From Cytobacillus stercorigallinarum (GTDB lineage Bacteria; Bacillota; Bacilli; Bacillales; Cytobacillaceae), in contig NZ_JACSQT010000019.1 in assembly GCF_014836495.1 (NCBI RefSeq), positions 1-36,859 of the forward strand: DNA of 36,859 nucleotides. Direction: 5' to 3'. Shown piece by piece: positions 24,561 through 33,104 of the stretch. The notes under the pieces were generated by a model. The model searched no databases. It was not told the DNA's origin and was given only the letters and a program-made list of their open reading frames with translations. Position 1 is the first letter of the stretch, and every line of letters starts with the position of its first letter. The position numbers and the translations under genes were made by a program.

Positions 24561-25207
24561 GTTGTCGCGCACCTTTTGTATATAATACAGTTCCGCCTAA
24601 ACGGAAGAGTCAGCGCATAGGTTCGCGCCTTGGTACGTAAACATTTCGTCTATTCCTTTTAAAATTCTGCGTGGGAATTTTATTTGGAAGATCGCGAAGA
24701 AGGGCGAAAGGAACGACTCGAACATACGCATTGACCCCCGAGTTTAAAAATTTGCGAGAAAGATTCGCTAGCCAGGGCGCGAGGCATCTCGCCGACCACC
24801 CCCGCCCCCTTCCTCCATTCCCTATTTTAAATTGTCAGATAATTGTATAGTCGCGTATATTCCATTCATTTCTAGTTTACATAATAATAGCTATAGGAAG
24901 TTGATATTTTTACAAACCGCGTCATATCAACGTTTATTTAGTGCGTAAATTTATCGATTATGCATGATTTTATACATCGTTATTGTGGCGCGGTTTATAC
25001 GCTGTCCATGGCGACTGTATAACGGTCTATTCTGCATAAAGTATCGACTATTTCCCGTTACTATTTCCCGATTTCTACCCTCGAGTTTTGGCGGTCTCTC
25101 CGTCATGAACGCCGAGGCTGAATTGATGCGCTACCTTTTCGCTATATAATTGCCGTGTTTCTTCTTATGTGCATTTAACTTAGGTAACATCGTGTCATTC
25201 GGAAGCG
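24561..25207. other. 647-bp unexplained region
   Basis: No listed gene fits. GTATATAATACAG at about 24577 looks like a -10. From GTG at 24671 an open frame reads GILFGRSRRRAKGTTRTYAL, TPEFKNLRERFASQGARHL, then Pro-rich, but the ribosome site is poor. 24590-24800 is GC-rich and structured. One copy of TATCAACGTTTA at 24925-24936. Candidates: a small RNA, a cis-acting packaging or transfer site, or a remnant gene. Confidence 0.4.
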
Positions 25208-25948
25208 TCACGCGTCAAATAAGGCTGCGTACATCAAGCCGTCAAGTACGCGATCGAGTACGCCATTATAATAGCCGGCAACGTTACGTATAACCTTGCG
25301 TTTAGTCGCCTTGAACGTAGTCAGTACGGCTTCAATTCCGCAGTTTAATAGTTCGCTAGACTCGTGACAATTCCGCAGGAATGAAGTGTGCGCAAGGTAA
25401 ATTCCGTATAGCTTATTCGTTAGCTTCGCGTCCTTAACATAATATTCGACGGATTGTTTAAATCGAACGTAAGGCGTCGTAGGCGCATTATACGTATTAT
25501 TTATAACAGTATTCTGTTTAAAAGAAATACTAGGTTCATTCTCGATTTCGGTCGGCTGAACGCTTGGCACGACTGGCTCGACGCTATCCTCACGCGTGGA
25601 CACTTCCGCCTGGTCATCGCGAATCACAAACGGTAAAACTTGAATAATATTAGCGCCTTGACCTCCGGTAACTTTACGCGTCGTAACTAGCTTCCGAATG
25701 ACGCGTAACTCTTGCAGACGGTTGATTGCACGCCGTACAGTTTTCTCGCTCTTTGCTATATTATTCGCGATTGTCGCTACTTTTAAATGCGCAGCGCCTG
25801 CGAACTTGACCGCATAGCGAGCGATAGTATTAAGGACAGCGCGATCCGTTGCGGATAGTTCGTAATAGTGTTCCGAGAGGTGGTCGGCTATAGCTTCGTT
25901 TAGTTGTTGCTTTGATTGGAATGTTTGGTAGTCGGATAAATAGTGCAT
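25208..25948 (-). CDS. Helix-turn-helix protein of plasmid/phage type
   Basis: 246 aa from the ATG at 25948 (MHYLSDYQTFQSKQQLNEAI, GGAAGG upstream), chosen over a longer frame to 26068 because homologues that I remember begin there. Winged-helix domain at residues about 35-110 (LSATDRAVLNTIARYAVKFAG, then KVATIANNIAKSEKTVRRAINRLQELRVI), a Glu/Pro-rich linker and a helical C-terminal domain. The family is common on Bacillus plasmids and prophages, perhaps in replication or gene control. Lies between int and the switch. Confidence 0.68.
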   Translation of the reverse strand: MHYLSDYQTFQSKQQLNEAIADHLSEHYYELSATDRAVLNTIARYAVKFAGAAHLKVATIANNIAKSEKTVRRAINRLQELRVIRKLVTTRKVTGGQGANIIQVLPFVIRDDQAEVSTREDSVEPVVPSVQPTEIENEPSISFKQNTVINNTYNAPTTPYVRFKQSVEYYVKDAKLTNKLYGIYLAHTSFLRNCHESSELLNCGIEAVLTTFKATKRKVIRNVAGYYNGVLDRVLDGLMYAALFDA

Positions 25949-26088
25949 CGGATTTTCCTTCCGCGCAACCCTGTTTTTAAGCATACTTGAATAAGCGTTG
26001 ACTATAACGCTTTTTTTCGATATACTTAAGCTATCGTTTTTTCTCAGGGCGTTAGGTTGTTGTCGCAACCTGCGCTATTTTTTTTTGT

Positions 26089-27114
26089 TCAAAATTTTCT
26101 TCTCATGCGATTGATTGGCGAATAATCATCGTGACTACGACGCATTTCTTCTGTATCCATCTGTATATAACGCCGCATTGTACGAATGTCTGCCCATCCG
26201 CCAATTTTCTGTAATGTAAACGCATCACAACCGTTAAGTATCATATTTTTCGCCCATGTATGACGATAGACGTGTGCCGTTACCTTTTTATCTTTAATGC
26301 CGGCTTTCTCTGCGTAATATTTCAGCCGTTTATTAAACTGGTTTTGTCCTAATGGCTCACCATAGCACGATAAGAATACGCGATCAGTCTTGAAGTGCAT
26401 TGTGTTCTCGTTTATTAGCTGTAGCAACATTTTGATGACGTGCGTTGATATTGGTACTAGGCGCGGTTTACGATTCTTATTTCTATCGCCTGTCAGCGTA
26501 ATGAATCGCGTTTTAAAGTCGATATCGCCGGCTCTTAGACCAATCAATTCATTTGCGCGTAAGCCTGAATCTAATAGCAAATGTATCGCCACGGCATCTC
26601 TATAGCCTACGTAGTCGCGCATATTAGGTTGACGCAGTATTTCCTTCACTTCCTCGTCCGTCAAACAGTTCGTCAAGTCGATATCTTGCCGGATAAGCTT
26701 GATTCTTTCCATCGGATTAACTTCGATTAGCTCCTCGCGTTGAAGATAGTTAAATATCGCCCGTAATGTACGCAAGTTAATATTAATAGTCGTATCAGAT
26801 AAGCCGATTTCTTGTTTATTTGCGTCAATGTACTTATGGCCGTCGTACTTCCGTTTATCATATTTCATGTAATTTATGTAGTTGCGGAATACCTCGGCAT
26901 TTAGCTCATCGACATTTTTGACCTCATAATTGTCATTCAACCAGTCGGTAAAATACCCCCACATTTTCGTATAATCTCGTACTGTCCTATCGCGCACACC
27001 TTCCGCACGCTTGCCAGAAACAACTATATCGATTGCTTGCTCGAAAGATAATTGCGGAAAATTCTTCGTAGCGTGCGAAAGTTTATTGATGCGATTTCGT
27101 TTCTTTAATGCCAA
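26089..27114 (-). CDS. int: Tyrosine-recombinase integrase
   Basis: 341 aa from TTG 27114, which has GGGGAGG; the frame is open to 27189 without a ribosome site. SAM-like core-binding domain (residues about 25-125) and catalytic domain (about 145-330) with R (SGLRANELIGLR), K in the beta-hairpin (TGDRNKNRKPR), HxxR (HVYRHTW), W in place of the second His (GGWADI) and the nucleophile Y (MRRYIQM). Integrates the element at the 3' end of yutM, whose attR repeat lies about 200 bases away. No separate excisionase recognised; one of the small XRE/HTH proteins could fill that role. Confidence 0.93.
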   Translation of the reverse strand: MALKKRNRINKLSHATKNFPQLSFEQAIDIVVSGKRAEGVRDRTVRDYTKMWGYFTDWLNDNYEVKNVDELNAEVFRNYINYMKYDKRKYDGHKYIDANKQEIGLSDTTININLRTLRAIFNYLQREELIEVNPMERIKLIRQDIDLTNCLTDEEVKEILRQPNMRDYVGYRDAVAIHLLLDSGLRANELIGLRAGDIDFKTRFITLTGDRNKNRKPRLVPISTHVIKMLLQLINENTMHFKTDRVFLSCYGEPLGQNQFNKRLKYYAEKAGIKDKKVTAHVYRHTWAKNMILNGCDAFTLQKIGGWADIRTMRRYIQMDTEEMRRSHDDYSPINRMRRKF

Positions 27115-27166
27115 AACAAAAACGACCTCCCCTAACGATTTTTTTTCATCGCTAAGAAAGGTCGTT
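27112..27166 (-). terminator. 19-bp hairpin with U-tract overlapping the int ribosome site
   Basis: Arms 27121-27139 and 27148-27166, loop of eight. Leftward RNA pairs all 19 positions with four GU wobbles (mismatches on the other strand), then TTTTTGTTTT. It follows yutM by 150 bases and so can end yutM transcription. The int Shine-Dalgarno GGGGAGG is inside the stem and the TTG start just after the U-tract. Confidence 0.75.
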
Positions 27167-27278
27167 ATTATTAATCCTAAATCGCCCAAACAAGGGTTGT
27201 TTCTACGTCGTCAACTAACGCATATACGCCGATTTACTAATGCAATCGGCAACCCTGCGCATCAGTTATCGTTTAGAT

Positions 27279-27298
27279 TACCGACATCATAACCGACT
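27279..27298 (-). promoter_or_regulatory. Putative integrase arm site, right
   Basis: TACCGACATCATAACCGACT, inverted relative of 13497-13516, 17 bases inside attR. Confidence 0.4.
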
Positions 27299-27315
27299 CA
27301 AATCTCATCTACCAC

Positions 27316-27408
27316 TTAGCACTCTTCAGGCGTGCCAACCTTTGTTGCTGTTCTAAAAGAAGATCCACAGCCGCAATTGGCAATCGCATTTGGGTTGTCG
27401 ATAGTGAA
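27316..27408. repeat. attR: 93-bp direct repeat, 3' end of yutM
   Basis: Identical to 13402-13494. It is the last 31 codons of yutM including the stop, brought by the element, with the CGC ligand motif. Confidence 0.95.
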
Positions 27409-27681
27409 ACCGCCACCCATCATGGATTCTTTATAGTCTATTTTTGTTCCTTGTAGAATCGGTGCATCTTCTTTGCTTACAACGATTTCAAGGCCATGTA
27501 ATTCAAAAGGAATGTCGTCTTCTTCCACTTCTTGAGCAAAGCCCATTCCGTAAGACAATCCGCTACAGCCACCGCCCTTAACAGCTACACGTAACTTGGC
27601 ATTCTCTTCTTCATTTTGTTTCATCATTTCTTTAATGTGAAGGGCTGCCGCTTCTGTAATCTCAACAACTTGATTCATCAT
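27316..27681 (-). CDS. yutM: A-type iron-sulfur carrier protein YutM (HesB/IscA/ErpA family)
   Basis: 121 aa. Accepts and delivers Fe-S clusters. The three ligand cysteines are present: GGGCSG and the CGCG pair near the C-terminus. MMNQVVEITEAAALHIKEMM is the usual N-terminus; either of the first two ATGs may be used. Normal length: the integrated element supplies the last 31 codons (27316-27408), so the protein is intact although the original 3' end and terminator are at 13.4 kb. Neighbouring yuzB, yutJ, yuzD and yutI (NifU-like) match the Bacillus Fe-S/redox cluster. Confidence 0.93.
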   Translation of the reverse strand: MMNQVVEITEAAALHIKEMMKQNEEENAKLRVAVKGGGCSGLSYGMGFAQEVEEDDIPFELHGLEIVVSKEDAPILQGTKIDYKESMMGGGFTIDNPNAIANCGCGSSFRTATKVGTPEEC

Positions 27682-27804
27682 AATCCCTCCAAGTTTATAT
27701 TATAGGCTTAGTATATACTTCTTTACTGTGTTTCACAAACTTACTGCCTTCATTAACGTCACTATACCTTATTATATGGCAACAAACGAGTAAAGGAACA
27801 AAAG

Positions 27805-28032
27805 TTATTCATCCAAATGTTGATAAATGTTATAAACCAGTTCCTCCGCATTCTCTCCATGAATGATGTCATTGTCAACTAGAGCAAATAATAAATGACG
27901 GCACTTCCCACAATATCCTAAACAGCCATATTCAATGACATCTAAATCATAATCTTTTTTTAACTTGGCAAAGGCATGGTGAGAACCATTGGCCATATTT
28001 GTTACACAAAATTCTACAACACTCTTCCTCAT
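27805..28032 (-). CDS. yuzB: YuzB family protein (DUF1450)
   Basis: 75 aa. VVEFCVTNMANGSHHAF and EYGCLGYCGKCRHLLFALVD: conserved CxxC-type cysteines of the UPF0349/YuzB family, thioredoxin-like ferredoxin-fold in appearance. Role unknown. Divergent from yutJ. Preceded by AAGGAGTTAATC. Confidence 0.85.
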   Translation of the reverse strand: MRKSVVEFCVTNMANGSHHAFAKLKKDYDLDVIEYGCLGYCGKCRHLLFALVDNDIIHGENAEELVYNIYQHLDE

Positions 28033-28286
28033 ATGATTAACTCCTTATTTTCTTTCTTTTTCTAGAAACTACAAATATCAGAATATTTTTACTCTAACTC
28101 ACCTGCATAAATTTCCTTTCGTTTTCTGTTGTGATTTAGAGATAATTTCGTTATACTTTTTATGGGATTATGCAATATGGATGGTTATATTTATTTTTTT
28201 AAGATAATTTGGACACTTATGTTTTTTCCATTGTATCAGATTATCTTCTTGTATGAGAACGGACAAAATAAAGGGGATATCAACAA

Positions 28287-29354
28287 ATGAAAAATCTTGT
28301 TATTCTTGGGGGAGGATACGGAGGAATGCGAGTACTTGCTCGCCTTTTACCGAATCAACTGCCGGATGATGTTTCGATTACTCTCGTCGACCGGGTACCT
28401 TATCATTGTTTAAAAACAGAATACTATGCACTGGCCGCTGGAACGATTTCCGATCAACATGTACGTGTTGCTTTTCCAGAACACCCTCGCTTGAACATTC
28501 AATATGGAGATATTACAAAAATTGACACAAAAGAAAAGACAGTCCATTTAAAGGATCAACAACCAATTTCATATGACGATCTTATTGTTGGGCTTGGTTG
28601 TGAAGATAAATATCATAATGTTCCTGGGGCAGATGTATATACTCACAGTATTCAATCTATTGCTAAGTCACGCAAAACATATGAAACGCTCAATAATTTG
28701 CCAGCAGGCGCCATTGTTTCAATTGTTGGTGCTGGTCTAAGTGGTATTGAGTTAGCATCTGAACTGAATGAAAGTAGACCTGATTTAACGGTCAAATTGT
28801 TTGATCGGGGAAATCGCATCTTATCTGCCTTCCCAGAGAGATTAAGTAATTATGTACAAAACTGGTTTAACTCTCGAAGCGTACATGTCATTAACAACTC
28901 TAATATTACTAAAGTCGAGGAAGGCGCTCTATACAACCATGATGATCGGATTGAAAGTGATGTCGTTGTATGGACTGCAGGTATTCAACCGACACATGTT
29001 GTACGTGCGATGGATGTTGAAAAAGACAAACAGGGTAGAGTCGTATTAACAAAGTATCACAATATCCCTGATGACGAGCATGTGTATGTAGTAGGTGACT
29101 GCGCGAGCCTTCCCCATGCACCAAGTGCGCAACTAGCTGAAGGGCAAGCAGAGCAAATTGTACAAGTCCTTTTAAAACGTTGGAAAAATGAAGACCTACC
29201 TGAGACCCTTCCAGTTATAAAACTAAAAGGAATCATGGGTTCTCTAGGTAAAAAACATGGTTTTGGTTTAGTTGCTGAACGCCCAATTACAGGACGAGTT
29301 GCACGCCTTATTAAATCAGGCATTCTTTGGATGTATAAATATCATAACGGGTAA
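28287..29354 (+). CDS. yutJ: NADH dehydrogenase-like flavoprotein YutJ
   Basis: 355 aa. FAD motif VILGGGYGGMRVLARL at the N-terminus, NAD motif VSIVGAGLSGIELASEL (about residues 146-162), VVWTAGIQPT and FAD contact VYVVGDCASLPHAPSAQLAEGQ. NDH-2 type pyridine-nucleotide disulfide oxidoreductase family, distinct from YumB. Shares with it a function in quinone or other electron-acceptor reduction (inferred). AAAGGGG before ATG; terminator after the gene. Confidence 0.87.
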   Translation: MKNLVILGGGYGGMRVLARLLPNQLPDDVSITLVDRVPYHCLKTEYYALAAGTISDQHVRVAFPEHPRLNIQYGDITKIDTKEKTVHLKDQQPISYDDLIVGLGCEDKYHNVPGADVYTHSIQSIAKSRKTYETLNNLPAGAIVSIVGAGLSGIELASELNESRPDLTVKLFDRGNRILSAFPERLSNYVQNWFNSRSVHVINNSNITKVEEGALYNHDDRIESDVVVWTAGIQPTHVVRAMDVEKDKQGRVVLTKYHNIPDDEHVYVVGDCASLPHAPSAQLAEGQAEQIVQVLLKRWKNEDLPETLPVIKLKGIMGSLGKKHGFGLVAERPITGRVARLIKSGILWMYKYHNG

Positions 29355-29419
29355 TCATTCACTAGATTATCTGCAATTTTATCATTCATTGATTTAAAAG
29401 GGTTTTTCAATCCTTTTAA

Positions 29420-29461
29420 CTTCAGAAAGTACAATTTCTTTCAGGAGATTGTACTTTTTTT
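29420..29461 (+). terminator. Terminator of yutJ
   Basis: AAAGTACAAT / ATTGTACTTT 10-bp stem followed by seven T. Confidence 0.85.
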
Positions 29462-29965
29462 GTTGGGTTTTTGTATTGCGATTCCAACTTCCTTCAAAAC
29501 TTTCAACAACATCGGCATAATTTGTATAAGCACATACCCAAGTGCTCCATTTGATTATAACTTTTAACCGTTAAACTAAAATGCCTAATGATTTAGCACA
29601 TTTATTAAATAATAAGAGTTAATCCACTGATTAATATCAATTATTCTATTAAAAGGATTTAAAATCAATCTCAATACATCGTGTAGTAGCTTCTTTAAAA
29701 ATCCTCTAATTGCAGATGTATATTCCACTAGGCACATAAGATCTTGACCTAATCAGTAGCATTTTTCCTATCCTACGTTCTTACCTTGAGAAGAAATAAT
29801 TCTATTATTTCCATATCTATTACTTAAAATCATTATTTGGAGTATATAGAAATATTTGTCTACTTTTTGGTAATTAACATAATTTTTGTAAATTTTTGTA
29901 GAAATTTTTAAAATTTTAAATTATTATATAGAAGTGAAAATAAAAAATAATTCAGGGGGAATAGT
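29462..29965. other. 504-bp AT-rich gap, left edge of accessory island
   Basis: No open frame of note. Very AT-rich near 29840-29940, with TATTAT/TATATA boxes that could serve as the -10 for the secreted-protein gene. Synteny with Bacillus resumes only at yuzD (36028). Confidence 0.5.
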
Positions 29966-30841
29966 ATGATTAAGAAGATTGTATCGTTAATAGGGGTTGC
30001 CGTATTATCATTGACGCTAGTTAGTGGAATTAATTCGGTTCACGCCCAAGCCGAAGAAACAGGATCTACATGCATAGATGAATCTTCATTAAATATTCAA
30101 TCAGAACATGGTAACGAATATTATGAAGTTTCTTTTGAAACTGCAGATTGCTTGCAAGCTGAGGCTGTAAAAAATGCAGGAAAATCAGTAGAAAAGGCAA
30201 AAAAAGTATTAGACATGAGAAGTGATGGCTCTGAAACTGAGGATACTTTATTAGAGGTATTCCAATCTGAATCTACAGGTGTAAGAGGAGAAGTTAGAGC
30301 AGTGAATGCAGAAGAAGCTATTATTGCAAAGGAAGAAGTAGGGTATCCTGATAAAGTTACAAAAGTTAAAATTATAAAAGATAAGGATGCTTCTTTAGAA
30401 ACTCATAAACATCCGGGAAATGAAAATCTTGAAAAATTCGAAAATGAATCTTTACTGCCTAATCCTACAATTAAACCTTTTGGTAAAGATACTAGTGGCT
30501 GGGATTTAGTTGGAACAGAATATTGGAAAATAAATTTCAGTTGGCAAACTGATACAGTTTGGCATTCACATGGTGGAAATTATAGTGTACTAATACCTAA
30601 ACATAATAATTTTAAAAATGAAACAGTAATACGGTTATATGATCATGATCCAAATTTTAACAAAGATGAGTTTATAGGTACAAAAACTGTAACTACTTCT
30701 ACCAAAGTAGCTACACGGGTTACATGGTCAGGATTAAACAATTATATAGATGGGGATAATAAACTAGTTGAAACATATACAATGCATTATAATTACTATG
30801 TATTGGGTGAAAATTTACAAAATGTAAGATATTATGATTAA
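29966..30841 (+). CDS. Secreted protein of unknown function, possible C2-like C-terminus
   Basis: 291 aa. Signal peptide MIKKIVSLIGVAVLSLTL... with likely cleavage after HAQA (about residue 29). The mature part has two cysteines (CIDESS, ADCLQAE), a helical charged segment (about 55-130) and a beta-rich C-terminus with TVWHSHGGNYS and the stretch RLYDHDPNFNKDEFIGTKTV, which resembles a calcium-binding C2 loop (D-x-D-x(6)-D/E-F-I-G). No family identified. Strongly AT-rich codon use, ribosome site CAGGGGG. Foreign-looking cargo of the island; toxin, adhesin or envelope factor are all possible. Confidence 0.7.
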   Translation: MIKKIVSLIGVAVLSLTLVSGINSVHAQAEETGSTCIDESSLNIQSEHGNEYYEVSFETADCLQAEAVKNAGKSVEKAKKVLDMRSDGSETEDTLLEVFQSESTGVRGEVRAVNAEEAIIAKEEVGYPDKVTKVKIIKDKDASLETHKHPGNENLEKFENESLLPNPTIKPFGKDTSGWDLVGTEYWKINFSWQTDTVWHSHGGNYSVLIPKHNNFKNETVIRLYDHDPNFNKDEFIGTKTVTTSTKVATRVTWSGLNNYIDGDNKLVETYTMHYNYYVLGENLQNVRYYD

Positions 30842-30904
30842 TAACTAATCCAGTTAAAAAAGAGACATTAAAACTGATACCACTGAAAAAGTCTTTTATT
30901 TACT

Positions 30905-30956
30905 AAACAGCGTATCTTTCTTCGAGAAATCAAAGAAAGATACGCTGTTTTCTTGT
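30905..30956 (+). terminator. 18-bp perfect hairpin terminator
   Basis: AAACAGCGTATCTTTCTT and its exact complement around a 10-base loop, then TCTTG. Ends the secreted-protein gene and/or belongs to the left end of the decayed IS. Confidence 0.7.
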
Positions 30957-30990
30957 AAAATGGATGTACTACATAAAAGTGAGGGATTGG

Positions 30991-32358
30991 ATGCTTGATC
31001 ATCAGTTGTCAATGAATATAACTCAATACGGGGGATTGTATGATGGGGTTGTACCACAAGATCACCTTCTTCGTAAAATTAATAAACTTGTGGACTTCTC
31101 CTTTGTCTAGGACAAATTAAAGGATAAGTATTGTCATACGAATGGACGTAACTTTGTCCATCCTATTCGTATATTCAAATATCTTCTTCTAAAGACCATT
31201 TACACGTTATCCGACGTTGACCTTATTGAAAGAGCCCGAGTTGATATGTCGTTTAAGTTTTTCTTAGAAATGGCACCGGAAGACGATGTGATTGATCCAA
31301 GTTTATTGGCCTACTTTCGACGTAAGCGATTGGAGGACGAAGACTTATTAGACACATTGATTAACAAGACGGTAGAATCGCTCTTGAAAAAGGCGTCATT
31401 CGATCCAAGTCGGTCATTGTAGACGCTACTCACACAAGGTCTCGTTATAATCAGACCTCTCCTGTTGAGGTGTTGAGAAAGCGTTCGAAAAAAGTGCGGA
31501 AAATGATTTATACCATTGATGAATCGATGAAGGAAAAGTTTCCGACTAAACCAACGGAGGATACAATCGAAGCCGAGTTGGATTATACACAAAAGCTTTT
31601 GGAAGTCATTGAGAAAGAACCCATATTAACCGACTTTCCCAAAGTAAAAGAACCATTAAAACTACTCAAAGAGACAGTAGAAGATGATTTACTAGAACTT
31701 CAACAGTCAGAAGATCCAGACGCAAGAGTCGGTCATAAATCAGCGGATTCATCCTTTTTTGGATACAAAACGCACTTAGCTATGATCCAAGAGCGAATCA
31801 TTACTGCCGCAACGATTATAACTGGAGAAAAGACGTTATCCACGTTAATTGAAAAAAGCAAAGAAGAAGGCATTGATATAAAAGAAGTCAGGTGATGCGG
31901 CTTATTCGGAGAAGAAAAACCTCACGTACGTGAAAGAACATGAGATTGAGTTAATCGCAAAGTGAATCCTTCTGTCTCCCATGGATATCGAAAAAGGGTG
32001 ATGAATTTGAGTACATATAAAGATGCCAGTATGTACGTTTGTCCTGCGGGGCATATGGCGATAAGGAAAGCGCGACAAGGGAAGAAAAACCAATCTACAA
32101 ACCAAACAGATACGTAGAAAAGTGTAAGTGTTGTCCTTTCCAAGCAGGGTGTTATAAGCCTGGAGCGAAAACCAAATCATATTCGGTCAGTATATAATCG
32201 GAAGAACATGCAAACCAAATCAAATTTCAAAATAGTGACCATTTTAAGGAGAGAGCGAAAGAACGATACAAAATCGAAGGGAAAATAGTGAATTGAAGCA
32301 CAGACACGGTTATGAGGTCACCTCATCTTCGGGTCTAAAAAGGCATGCGCATACAAAG
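30991..32358 (+). pseudogene. Decayed IS1182-family transposase
   Basis: Translation gives QYGGLYDGVVPQDHLLRKINKLVDFSFV, stop (TAG 31108-31110), then continuing IS1182-like sequence to FDPSRSL, a frameshift near 31388, KSVIVDATHTRSRYNQTSPVEVL, another near 31891 (GDAAYSEKKNL), and more beyond 31955 with CPAGHMAIRKARQGKK and CCPFQAGCYKPG. At least four lesions. Clear inverted repeats are not found. Confidence 0.8.
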
Positions 32359-32380
32359 GAGATAGGCCCCTTCTCTGTAG

Positions 32381-32425
32381 AAAAACGGCCGTTTGGAATA
32401 AATCAACTCCAAACGGGCCGTTTTT
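32381..32425. terminator. Hairpin at the right end of the decayed IS
   Basis: AAAAACGGCCGTTTGGA and TCCAAACGGGCCGTTTTT pair with one bulge; T-runs on both strands. Confidence 0.65.
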
Positions 32426-32429
32426 TAAT

Positions 32430-32879
32430 TGAATTTCTTTCAGAGTCGATAGTTCTTCATTGTCCTTTTAAAACTACGGCTCTTTTTTAAGTAGAAGGAA
32501 CATTGTTAAAAAACTAGTTAAATTTAAACCACTGCTTTTTGAGAATTAGAAAAAGTTTCAGGGTTTCCTGAACCACACTTCAAAGATCTCCTATTTAAAA
32601 ATTGGAAAGATATATATGCTAGGATTTCACTTTAAATATAATTACAGTTATTTTTATTAAAATTACCACCCTTATTGATAGAACTAGATTACGTTTTTTA
32701 CCATTCAGTCCATAGATAAATATCTAAGAGGCACCCAGAAGTGCAATAGATTTACATAAAAATACATACTGACATAAAAGAAATTATTAACTCAAGTGCA
32801 AATAGACAATTATATTTTTCCTATATATAAAACACTTGAGTGATCTATATTAATTAAGGTACACTAATTTCTATTAATT
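32430..32879. other. 450-bp AT-rich gap
   Basis: No gene seen. Scattered stops in every frame, no repeat recognised. Confidence 0.5.
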
Positions 32880-33041
32880 CTACTTTTCCTTATCAAACAT
32901 ACCAGATGACAATAAAGCGTTTACCCTGTTTTCACTTATTTTTAATTGATTCCATAATGAATAATTAAATCCTAATGATATTAAAAAGCTAATTAAAAAA
33001 ATTATAGTTAAAATTTTTTTTGCGAGTTTTTTCTTATCCAT
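32880..33041 (-). CDS. 53-aa single-pass membrane protein
   Basis: Found by direct reading. MDKKKLAKKILTIIFLISFL, then a hydrophobic ISLGFNYSLW end of the helix and a polar tail SENRVNALLSSGMFDKEK. GGGAGG eleven bases before ATG. It follows the sigma regulator by 64 bases on the same strand, so it may be a third member of that operon. No family known. Confidence 0.65.
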   Translation of the reverse strand: MDKKKLAKKILTIIFLISFLISLGFNYSLWNQLKISENRVNALLSSGMFDKEK

Positions 33042-33104
33042 TTTTCTCTACCTCCCATAATCGTGTTATTAAGGTGATTGACTTTACAACAATTTTTAGC
33101 AATA

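Larger units (their letters stand above)
13402..27408. mobile_element. Integrative element in the 3' end of yutM
   Basis: About 13.9 kb between perfect 93-bp repeats, with a tyrosine integrase next to the right repeat. All genes but the XRE repressor run leftward. Its base composition looks richer in GC and CG dinucleotides than the flanks. Modules from right: integration, HTH protein, lysis/lysogeny-type switch, small acidic proteins, ParB-like/DUF3102, repeat-rich putative origin, tandem winged-helix protein, and an operon ending with a phage tail-spike protein and lipoprotein. No capsid, terminase, portal, tail tube, holin or conjugation gene is seen. Confidence 0.93.

Noticed and set aside
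24964..25149. 61-codon plus-strand frame in the element gap
   Set aside because: Poor start context, Cys/Arg/Leu-rich random-like composition.
13402..27408. Conjugative element (ICE)
   Set aside because: No relaxase, FtsK-like coupling protein or type IV secretion gene was recognised.
13402..27408. Tectivirus-like genome because of the ~14 kb size
   Set aside because: No family B DNA polymerase, packaging ATPase, double jelly-roll capsid or lytic transglycosylase seen, and the element uses an integrase.
28852..29323. Open frames on other strands/frames inside yutJ
   Set aside because: Shadows of the coding frame without starts or ribosome sites.
30840..32430. Terminal inverted repeats and target duplication of an intact IS
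   Set aside because: The hairpins at 30905 and 32381 are separate self-complementary structures and do not match each other; transposase has several lesions.
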